Assembly (NCBI GenBank): GCA_016763715.1
Contig: JAESTG010000323.1
Coordinates: forward strand, 1 to 8,005
Direction: 5' to 3'
Length of the DNA: 8,005 bases
Origin: Flavobacteriaceae bacterium
Lineage (GTDB): Bacteria > Bacteroidota > Bacteroidia > Flavobacteriales > Flavobacteriaceae
Shown here piece after piece: positions 1-6,658 of the stretch; the first letter of the stretch is position 1, and every line of letters starts with the position of its first letter. Under the pieces are notes generated by a model. It was not told where the DNA came from. It did no database searches and worked only from the letters and a program-made list of their open reading frames with translations. The position numbers were made by a program, and so were the translations under genes.

Positions 1-3000
1 AGTTTGATGGGTTTACAACTTCTTTGACTGCGCAAGCAACCTTGATACCAGGTGCTACTTACGAATTGAAAATGGTAATTGCTGATAGAGGAGATTCTAG
101 TTTTGACTCTGCTGTTTTTTTTAGAGCAGGATCTTTTGATATTGGGAGTGTAGATTTGGGTATAGATCTTACCGTTGCCAATGGTACCGCAAGATGTGAA
201 GGGAAACCTTTTGAAATCACACCTGGTCTAACTGTTCCTCCTGGAACTACTTATGAGTGGCAGTTTGAAAGTCCAATTGGTTCTGGAATTTGGCTTCCTT
301 TTATACCTGCTGAATTAGGACCTACATTGACAGTTTCAACGACTGGTAATTATAAATTGATTGTAGACTTTGCAGGAGTTTGTGAAAGTGAAGGGGTAAT
401 CTTTGTTGAATTTGATTTGCCATTTACAATTAATATGATGCCTAATCCTTTGGTTCATTGTGATTTTGATGGTTTTAGTGAATTTGATTTAACATTGGCC
501 GATTTAGATATTACGGGTGGCGATCCAAACCTTACTGTGACCTATCATAGTACTTTCTTGGATGCAGAGAATGGTATTTTACCTCTAGTTGGATTGTATC
601 CTAACGATGACATTTATAATGATAGTGTATGGGCACGTGTTGAGAGTATTATAAATAGCTGTTATGAGACTGTCGAGTTATCTTTAGAGGTACGTGATAT
701 TCCTGCGGCTACGACCCCGGCTGAGCCGTTACGTTTGTGTGATGATGCTGTTGCAGATGGTTTCACTTTTTTCGATTTGACTGTAGTTGAGCCAGAAGTT
801 TTAGGTGGTTTAAGTGCTTCGGAATATGATTTTTATTATTATGTATTGGAGAGTGATGCTGTTATTGCTGGTGATTTGGCTTTAACTGCTCCAGATTTTT
901 CACAGTCTATATTGAATCCCACGAATTTTTTAAATACGAATAATCCTCAGGTAATATATATATTATTGGTTGGAAATACTACCAGTACTACTCCCCCTAA
1001 TCCGAATGGGTCTAGTGGTTGTTATGATATTGTTCCATTGACATTGATTGTAGATCCATTGCCACCATATTTGGGTCCTTTCGAGATGTTTTTGTGCGAT
1101 GATGAGGCTAGTGGTAGTACTGTAGATGAGACTTCTATTTTTGATTTAACGATTCAGGATGATGTTGTTACAGGGTCAGATCCTAATTTAACGGTTACGT
1201 GGTATGCTACTGTTGGAGATGAGCTTGCAGATATTCCAATTCCAGATCCAACGGCTTATTCAAATACGGTTACCCCTGAGACTGTAATAGGCCGTATTAC
1301 CAGTGAGTTTGATTGTAGCATAGTTATTACCCTTACCCTTACGGTGCTTCCCAACCCTGTTCCCAATTTTGCTCCAGATCCTTTAGAATTATGTGATGAT
1401 AATGATGATGGACTTGTTGGCGGCTTTGATTTAACGTTAAGAGATGTTGAGATTTCAGGAGCAGAGGTTGATGTTACGGTATTGTATTATGAAGATTTAG
1501 CGATAGCCAAGGCTGGATTTCCTGGCACCGAGATTATGGGCTTGTATACCAATACGACTCCATTTAGTCAGATAGTTTATGCTCGAGTGACCAGGGTTGT
1601 TCCTCCTGCTATTTTGCCTTGTTATACGATTGTAGAATTAGAGTTAAAGGTAATTGCCTTGCCAGATATGCCAGATAGTAATTTTATCAATCCGATGGTT
1701 TCTTGTGATGCTAATGGAAATGGTCAGGCTATTTTTGATTTGACCCAGAATGATCTTCCAGTAATCGGTGTTCAAGACATGGCTGATTTTTTACCAATAA
1801 CATATTATACCAGTGAGTTGGATGTAGGAGTCCCTGTCAATGAGATTAACCCTGCCAATGCATTTGTAAGTGGCGGTCAGATAATCTGGGTTCGTTTGGA
1901 GAGCACAGTTACTGGTTGTGTTCGTATTAGTACTTTTCAACTAGCAGTTGGGACTTTTCCTTTACTGGGAGCGCCTAATGATCTTTTCTTATGTGACGAC
2001 GAGGTCGATGGTAGTACTTCTACCGATGGACTATCAACTTTTGATTTAACACTCAATACAGAATTAATTCAACAAGGAGATTTTGATATCGATGTTCGTT
2101 ATTATAAAGATGCTGGAGATCAGGTTTTAGATATTTCGATTATGAACCCAGAAACCTATCAGAATATCATTAGTCCTCAGCAAGAGATTTTTGTGTCTGG
2201 TTATAATTTAGAGGGTTGTCCTGCGATGGTTAGTTTCTTTATTAATGTAGATCCCAATCCCAACGCGATAGTTGCGACACCTTTAGTTGCTTGTGATGAT
2301 AATGGCGATGGTATTTATAGCTTTTTTGATTTAACGACTAAAAACACAGAGATTTCCAATGGAGAGACAGATGTTGTTGTCTCTTACTATGAAACAGAGG
2401 TAGCTGCAGGTATTGGTAACCCTAATACAGCTTTGCAGAGTCCATATACGAATATTGATCCTTTTGTACAGACGATTTACGCTAGAGTGACACGTAATGT
2501 GTTAGGAGCTTTACAATGTCATACAGTTGTTTCTTTAGAGCTTAGGGTAGAGGAGATGCCATTAGGTCCTGATAGTACTTTTATCGACCCCTTACGGATG
2601 TGTGATGATGATAATGATGGTTTTGTGAGTTTTGACCTTACGGTGAATAATCTTGCTGTTTATGCTGGTCAAACCCAAAGTGAGTTCGAACCTATTAGCT
2701 ATTATGAGACTGAGTTGGATGCCAACGATGGTATCAATGCCATTCCAGATCCCACGGATTATGTGAACATACAAACTCCTGATCAACCTTTATGGGTTCG
2801 TTTAGAGCGTACTGATACAGGTTGTGCTCGAGTGACAGAGTTTGCTCTTCGAGTGGACGCTTTGCCTTTGATAGGTGTTGGTCCATTTGAGATGCTGTTG
2901 TGTGATGATGAGCAGAGTGGTAGTTCTACGGATACCTTTTCTATTTTCGATTTGACTCAGAACAACGATGATATTACTTTGATGGATCCTAGTTTGTCAG

Positions 3001-4901
3001 TTATTTATTATGCCACGGCAGATGATCAGACTAATGATGTGCCTATATTAGATCCAACGGCTTATCAGAATGAGACTAATCCACAGGATATTTTTGTAAC
3101 GGTTTATTCAAAACTGTCTCCAGAGTGTAGTGTGGAAACCAATGTTATCTTACGGGTACTTCCCAACCCGTTGGCTATAGTTCCTTTAGATTATCATCTT
3201 TGTGATGATGTTGAGAACAGAGATGGTCGGGTTGAGTTTGATTTAAGTACAAAGGATGTTGAGATTATCGGCGGCCAGCCTGATGTTGGGATATTGTATT
3301 ATGATAGTATGGCTGCAGCTATAGCAGGTGCGTTAGGCACAGAATTACCTACCCTTTATACCAATGATGTTCCTAATGAACAGACTATTTATGCTAGAGT
3401 GACCAATATGGTTCCTCCAGCCGAACGAGGCTGTTATGATGTTGTTGCTTTAGTTTTAATAGTGGACCCTCTTCCAGATGATGGTGCTGAGATCAGCGAT
3501 GAGATTGCATGTCAGGACCCCTTTGTAGGTATAGAGACCATTATATTGAAAGATAAAGACCTAGAGGCATTAAATGGTCAATCGGGAGATGATTTTAAGG
3601 TATACTACTTTGAAGATCTCGAAGATGCCGAGATGATGAATATTAGCATGGCTATTTCTTCAGGCACACCTTATCCATACAATACCAATGAGCGAACAAT
3701 TTATGTTGGTATTGAGAACAAAGAGACGCACTGTTATATCTATTATATAGAGGGCGTTAACAATTTAAGTTTTGTGTTGGATGTCAAGGAGGGTGCTAAT
3801 GCTACCCCACCATTGGATCCTTATACGATATGTGATAATTATGAAGAGAGTGATGGTATTGGTCAGTTTACATTGATTAGTGACCCATTGAATCCAACAG
3901 ATTTAGATGCTCAGGCTGATGCCTTGGTTTTAGAGATTTTGAATGGTCAGAACCCTCTCTTTTTTGAGTTGAGTTTCCATGAGACTGTTGAATCAGCAGA
4001 GGCAGGTACAGATGCTGTTGGTAATATCTATATTAATATCATCAACCCACAGATTATTTATGTGAGAGTGACCAATATCGTAGACCCATTTGATGAGGAT
4101 TCTTGTTTTGCAGTTACCTCATTGACCTTGAATGTGGATCAATTGCCTAATTCTGTATTGGAAGAGGAGTATCGTTTGTGTGTAGATAGTAGTGGCAATC
4201 CTATTCCCCAGGAAGAAGGGGAGTTGTCCCCCCCCTTGATTGATACAGGCTTGGATCCTAGTTTATATACTTTTTTATGGACCTTTAATGGTGAGATTCT
4301 CCCCAATGAGATAGGTCCTTCTATAGTTGCTTTACAAGGAGGAGAATATACGGTTACCGTTACAGACTTAGAGAGAGGATGTGAGGCTACCTTTACCACT
4401 ACTGTTATTGTGTCTTCACCCCCAGAGACTTATGATGTACAGGTGACAGGAGCTTTTGCTAGTTCCCACACTATTGAGGCTACAGCCACAGGAGAGGGTA
4501 CTTATATTTTCCAATTGGATGATGGTGCTTTTCAGGATAGTGGTACATTTACAGGAGTTGAGCCAGGGAGTCATACAGTGACTATTACGGATGCAAATGG
4601 ATGTGGGAGTGTTACCATAGAGTTGGGAGTGATTGATTACCCACGCTTTATGACTCCTAATCAAGATGGGTTTCATGACACTTGGAATATCATTGGCATC
4701 GCAAATGGTGACCCTTCGGCAAAAATTTATATATTTGACAAGTTTGGTAAGTTGCTCAAGCAGATTAGCCCACTAGGAATAGGATGGGATGGCACTTATA
4801 TTGGCAACCCACTTCCATCTAGTGATTACTGGTTTAGAGTGGAATACAAAGAAAACGATACCCAAAAAGAGTTTAGAGGGCACTTTACCCTAAAACGTTA
4901 A
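1..4901 (+). CDS. Giant T9SS-secreted repeat protein (type B sorting domain), 5'-truncated by window edge
   Basis: Likely a cell-surface or released adhesin-like protein exported through the outer membrane by the type IX secretion system. The reading frame is already open at position 3, so the TTG at 24 is not the start and the N-terminus with its signal peptide lies outside the window; 1632 codons are visible. In order: the end of a probable choice-of-anchor L domain (about 3-170, with 'IADRGDSSFDSAVF' and 'AGSFDIG'); an Ig-like segment (about 177-440) with two cysteines; twelve LCDD modules (444-4163); a PKD/Ig-like module (4164-4424); a SprB-like module (4425-4637, 'GSHTVTITDANGCG'); and a type B sorting domain (4638-4898). 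The stop is TAA at 4899-4901. The product is acidic, rich in Asp and Thr, with few Lys. The ligand is unknown, and adhesion is inferred from architecture only. No PorP/SprF-like gene follows; the next gene is convergent. Confidence 0.93.
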   Translation, partial: FDGFTTSLTAQATLIPGATYELKMVIADRGDSSFDSAVFFRAGSFDIGSVDLGIDLTVANGTARCEGKPFEITPGLTVPPGTTYEWQFESPIGSGIWLPFIPAELGPTLTVSTTGNYKLIVDFAGVCESEGVIFVEFDLPFTINMMPNPLVHCDFDGFSEFDLTLADLDITGGDPNLTVTYHSTFLDAENGILPLVGLYPNDDIYNDSVWARVESIINSCYETVELSLEVRDIPAATTPAEPLRLCDDAVADGFTFFDLTVVEPEVLGGLSASEYDFYYYVLESDAVIAGDLALTAPDFSQSILNPTNFLNTNNPQVIYILLVGNTTSTTPPNPNGSSGCYDIVPLTLIVDPLPPYLGPFEMFLCDDEASGSTVDETSIFDLTIQDDVVTGSDPNLTVTWYATVGDELADIPIPDPTAYSNTVTPETVIGRITSEFDCSIVITLTLTVLPNPVPNFAPDPLELCDDNDDGLVGGFDLTLRDVEISGAEVDVTVLYYEDLAIAKAGFPGTEIMGLYTNTTPFSQIVYARVTRVVPPAILPCYTIVELELKVIALPDMPDSNFINPMVSCDANGNGQAIFDLTQNDLPVIGVQDMADFLPITYYTSELDVGVPVNEINPANAFVSGGQIIWVRLESTVTGCVRISTFQLAVGTFPLLGAPNDLFLCDDEVDGSTSTDGLSTFDLTLNTELIQQGDFDIDVRYYKDAGDQVLDISIMNPETYQNIISPQQEIFVSGYNLEGCPAMVSFFINVDPNPNAIVATPLVACDDNGDGIYSFFDLTTKNTEISNGETDVVVSYYETEVAAGIGNPNTALQSPYTNIDPFVQTIYARVTRNVLGALQCHTVVSLELRVEEMPLGPDSTFIDPLRMCDDDNDGFVSFDLTVNNLAVYAGQTQSEFEPISYYETELDANDGINAIPDPTDYVNIQTPDQPLWVRLERTDTGCARVTEFALRVDALPLIGVGPFEMLLCDDEQSGSSTDTFSIFDLTQNNDDITLMDPSLSVIYYATADDQTNDVPILDPTAYQNETNPQDIFVTVYSKLSPECSVETNVILRVLPNPLAIVPLDYHLCDDVENRDGRVEFDLSTKDVEIIGGQPDVGILYYDSMAAAIAGALGTELPTLYTNDVPNEQTIYARVTNMVPPAERGCYDVVALVLIVDPLPDDGAEISDEIACQDPFVGIETIILKDKDLEALNGQSGDDFKVYYFEDLEDAEMMNISMAISSGTPYPYNTNERTIYVGIENKETHCYIYYIEGVNNLSFVLDVKEGANATPPLDPYTICDNYEESDGIGQFTLISDPLNPTDLDAQADALVLEILNGQNPLFFELSFHETVESAEAGTDAVGNIYINIINPQIIYVRVTNIVDPFDEDSCFAVTSLTLNVDQLPNSVLEEEYRLCVDSSGNPIPQEEGELSPPLIDTGLDPSLYTFLWTFNGEILPNEIGPSIVALQGGEYTVTVTDLERGCEATFTTTVIVSSPPETYDVQVTGAFASSHTIEATATGEGTYIFQLDDGAFQDSGTFTGVEPGSHTVTITDANGCGSVTIELGVIDYPRFMTPNQDGFHDTWNIIGIANGDPSAKIYIFDKFGKLLKQISPLGIGWDGTYIGNPLPSSDYWFRVEYKENDTQKEFRGHFTLKR
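444..4163 (+). repeat. Twelve tandem LCDD modules (about 95-120 residues each)
   Basis: Module starts, by alignment of the first motif, are at 444, 723, 1080, 1377, 1689, 1977, 2277, 2586, 2886, 3186, 3498 and 3816. A typical module opens with a hydrophobic residue, then 'LCDD', a short Asp/Gly/Asn loop and 'FDLT'. It continues with a strand such as 'VTYY', then 'YxN' and '[IV]YARVT' or 'WVRLE', a second Cys about 70-85 residues after the first, and a final beta strand ending in a Pro-containing linker ('LPNP', 'VDPLP'). One Cys near each end suggests a disulfide per domain, as expected in the oxidising cell exterior. An Ig-like beta-sandwich fold is inferred, not shown. Modules 11 and 12 are the most diverged. 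Confidence 0.9.
1080..3815 (+). repeat. Three copies of a three-domain (A-B-C) super-repeat, about 900 bp each
   Basis: Every third LCDD module is most alike. Type A modules (starts 1080, 1977, 2886) carry 'LCDDE', a Ser/Thr-rich loop and an 'LPNP' or 'VDPNP' ending. Type B modules (1377, 2277, 3186) carry 'D/N-x-E-I', 'YARVT' and a longer loop before the second Cys. Type C modules (1689, 2586, 3498) have a '[ST]ELD'-like strand in the first two copies, and 'WVRLE' there. Unit boundaries are 1080-1976 (897 bp), 1977-2885 (909 bp) and 2886-3815 (930 bp). The two modules before (444, 723) read as B and C, and the one after (3816) as B-like, so the visible order is BC-ABC-ABC-ABC-B. Protein identity is moderate, so the duplication is not recent. 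Confidence 0.8.
4228..4235 (+). repeat. Eight-cytosine homopolymer inside the secreted-protein gene
   Basis: A run of eight C lies in the codons TCC-CCC-CCC (Ser-Pro-Pro) at the start of the PKD-like module. Losing one C gives CCT-TGA and gaining one gives CTT-GAT-TGA, so either slip stops translation within a few codons. The product would then lack the last two modules and the T9SS sorting domain. This is the longest C tract I see in the window. The tract is certain; a role in phase variation is only possible. Confidence 0.9.
4638..4898 (+). other. T9SS type B C-terminal sorting domain (gliding-motility C-term type)
   Basis: The last 87 residues show the hallmarks of the Bacteroidetes type B sorting domain: 'YPRFMTPNQDGFHDTW' (family form usually F-x-TPNGDG-x-N-D-x-W), then 'IYIFDKFGKLL', 'GWDGTYIG', 'LPSSDYWFRVEY' and a closing 'FRGHFTLKR'. 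It directs passage through the SprA outer-membrane translocon. Type B domains are known to work with PorP/SprF-like partner proteins, and none is encoded in the visible downstream region. Gln in place of the usual first Gly of PNGDG is a mild variation. Confidence 0.92.
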
Positions 4902-4926
4902 GAGGTACCAATAAACTATAGAATAG

Positions 4927-4958
4927 AAAACTCCTTCCATTGTGGAAGGAGTTTTTTT
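4927..4958. terminator. Bidirectional intrinsic terminator between convergent genes
   Basis: A perfect 9-bp stem (CTCCTTCCA at 4931-4939, TGGAAGGAG at 4943-4951) closes a 3-nt loop. Seven T follow on the plus strand (4952-4958), and four A precede it (4927-4930), giving a short U run on the minus strand. It lies 25 nt after the stop of the secreted-protein gene and about 45 nt past the stop of the minus-strand porin gene. It should be strong for the plus-strand transcript and weaker for the minus-strand one. Confidence 0.9.
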
Positions 4959-5002
4959 ATGATATAAACAAACTTCTATCTATACTTCAGAATAACAAAA
5001 TA

Positions 5003-6517
5003 CTACAAGTTTAATCCGAAAGTAAAAAGAAAGTTATTATAGACAGCATCAATGGAAGCCGTGTCGGTAAGACCAACATTATATAATTGTTGATTACGAC
5101 TTTGTTCTGCCCTCGAATACGCAAGGTCAAAAGAGTAATTGCCCAAATTATACCCCAAACCGAGTGAAAACCCTTGACGATCTCCAAGAATACTATCATC
5201 TTGATAAGGGCTCTCTTCGTAACTTAATCCTCCACGTATACTTAATTTGCTGATGCGATATTCGCCACCTACTTTATAAGAGGAAACACCTTTTAGTGTA
5301 TTATTTATTATTTGGTTTTGGACCGCAAAGGACGAGTCGTTTGAGGAGCCGAACTCTATATTCGAAAAATCCTTATATGAGTAATCAAAACTTAGTAAAC
5401 CGTCTTTGCCAAAAATGTAGGCAGCACTACCAGTAAATTTACCTGGGGTGCGTAAATTATAGTCTTCAAAAACATTGATAGTGTTTGGATTCACAACTTC
5501 AGTGATACTTTGGTTGTCTACTGTGCGTCGAGTTTCAAGATATTGTGAAGTTTCTTCAGAAATGACAAACCAAGTTGGCGTATCATAGGTAAGGCCGAGT
5601 CTAAAATCATTCAGCTTAATAATAGATCCAGGTTGTGCTGAAAAACCAGCTCCAATAACCGAAAGGTTATTTTCAAACCGAATCCGATCTATATTACCGC
5701 CTAAGTTCGAATTGCTTTCTAATATTAAAGTACTTTCCTCATAATCAACAATATGAGAGTTGATGTTAATTCCGAAGAAAAGGTTGTCTCCGTACTGTGC
5801 GGCAAGATTAAAAGTGTATTTTTCGTTTTGACCTTGGCTTAGTTGGATGTAATTTTGATTGAAACTACCTGCTCCAACATTAGAGGTATATTGGGTATTA
5901 CTTGGGTCGTCATTTACAGGATCAAAGATAAAGCCTTGAAAGCCTATAAATGCATTTTGTGCGGCAGTCCCACGAGTTCGTCCTAAAAAAGAATATACAT
6001 CAGATATGCCCTCTCCAGCACGTAGCTCCAAAATATCTAGTGAAATTCCTTGGGCTTGTTCTGTAAAGAAATTGGCTATGGAAGTATTTCCCATACCGCT
6101 AATGAATAAATCATTATCATGAGAGTTAGTCTGGTTGTAATTAACGGCTAGGGTAAATTTCCTCCATTTAGAATCTTCACGTGCATTGTCAAATATAAAT
6201 ACACCACCTGCCTGATTAATATTGAGATCATTTTCAGAACTAGAGGTGCTATTGTTAAAGTAAAGCGCGTTATTATCAGTACCACTGACTGAAACCGTGA
6301 AAGCAGCACTATTATGTAAGAAAATAGCACTACCAGCGGGGTTTGTGCCAATTGCCGATATATCTCCACCTAAGGCTCCAAAAGCCCTGCTCATTCCATT
6401 AAATCGAGCGGAGCCCGTAGTGAAATCACTTGCGTATCTAAGGCCGTCGGTTAGGTTTTGTGCTATTAGTGTAGAAGCAAAAGCAAAACTAATTGCAAGT
6501 AGTATGGTCTTTTTCAT
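5003..6517 (-). CDS. OmpP1/FadL/TodX-family outer-membrane transport protein
   Basis: A 504-residue outer-membrane beta-barrel of the FadL/OmpP1 (Toluene_X) type, a family that takes up hydrophobic molecules such as long-chain fatty acids. Bacteroidetes members are often labelled 'hemin receptor' on weak grounds. I chose the ATG at 6515-6517 because it gives a clean signal peptide, 'MKKTILLAISFAFASTLIA', with cleavage before Gln20; starting at 6550 would add 11 charged residues in front. The mature N-terminus has the family signature 'SARFNGMSRAFGALGGDISA' and 'NPAG' at residues 59-62. Alternating aromatic and polar strands follow throughout ('FGININSH', 'LRLGLTYD'-like, 'FSLGLGYNLG'), and the end 'FLFTFGLNL' fits a beta-barrel assembly signal. 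An A/T-rich leader without Shine-Dalgarno precedes the start, as is usual in Bacteroidetes. The substrate cannot be told from sequence. Confidence 0.9.
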   Translation of the reverse strand: MKKTILLAISFAFASTLIAQNLTDGLRYASDFTTGSARFNGMSRAFGALGGDISAIGTNPAGSAIFLHNSAAFTVSVSGTDNNALYFNNSTSSSENDLNINQAGGVFIFDNAREDSKWRKFTLAVNYNQTNSHDNDLFISGMGNTSIANFFTEQAQGISLDILELRAGEGISDVYSFLGRTRGTAAQNAFIGFQGFIFDPVNDDPSNTQYTSNVGAGSFNQNYIQLSQGQNEKYTFNLAAQYGDNLFFGININSHIVDYEESTLILESNSNLGGNIDRIRFENNLSVIGAGFSAQPGSIIKLNDFRLGLTYDTPTWFVISEETSQYLETRRTVDNQSITEVVNPNTINVFEDYNLRTPGKFTGSAAYIFGKDGLLSFDYSYKDFSNIEFGSSNDSSFAVQNQIINNTLKGVSSYKVGGEYRISKLSIRGGLSYEESPYQDDSILGDRQGFSLGLGYNLGNYSFDLAYSRAEQSRNQQLYNVGLTDTASIDAVYNNFLFTFGLNL

Positions 6518-6581
6518 TTTTTTAAATTTTTCTGAATGGATTTTAGTCAACGATATAGCTTTGTTGATGTGTATTTCGCAT

Positions 6582-6623
6582 AAAAAATCATCATCTCATA
6601 TTAGCATAAAAAATGATGATTTT
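6582..6623 (-). terminator. AT-rich hairpin after the lipoprotein gene, probable intrinsic terminator
   Basis: An 11-bp perfect inverted repeat (6584-6594 and 6613-6623) has an 18-nt loop. On the minus strand the second arm runs into a stretch of T (ATGATGATTTTTTA), as in an intrinsic terminator, about 36 nt past the lipoprotein stop. The stem has only three G-C pairs, so termination may be partial and some read-through into the porin gene is possible. Confidence 0.6.
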
Positions 6624-6658
6624 GTTGTCGTTGAAATGGTTTTGTGAATGAATTATAT

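Noticed and set aside
24..26. TTG as start codon of the large secreted-protein gene
   Set aside because: The frame is open from position 3 and the residues before it (FDGFTTS) continue the same domain. The gene simply enters from outside the window.
955..966. Short AT dinucleotide run (TAATATATATATTA) as a regulatory or slippage site
   Set aside because: It is short, lies within ordinary codons (Val-Ile-Tyr-Ile-Leu), and such runs are expected in AT-rich DNA.
2592..4676. Minus-strand open frames inside the secreted-protein gene (2592-2786, 4139-4399, 4416-4676)
   Set aside because: They are short and have no recognisable features. The plus-strand frame is continuous and clearly coding.
6518..6550. 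Upstream ATG at 6548-6550 as start of the porin gene
   Set aside because: It would put 11 mostly charged residues ahead of a complete signal peptide. The ATG at 6515-6517 begins exactly at the signal peptide.
6548..6555. TATCGTTG on the minus strand as a porin-gene promoter
   Set aside because: It has one mismatch to TAnnTTTG and no TTG at the expected distance upstream, so it is too weak to list. The porin promoter remains unassigned.
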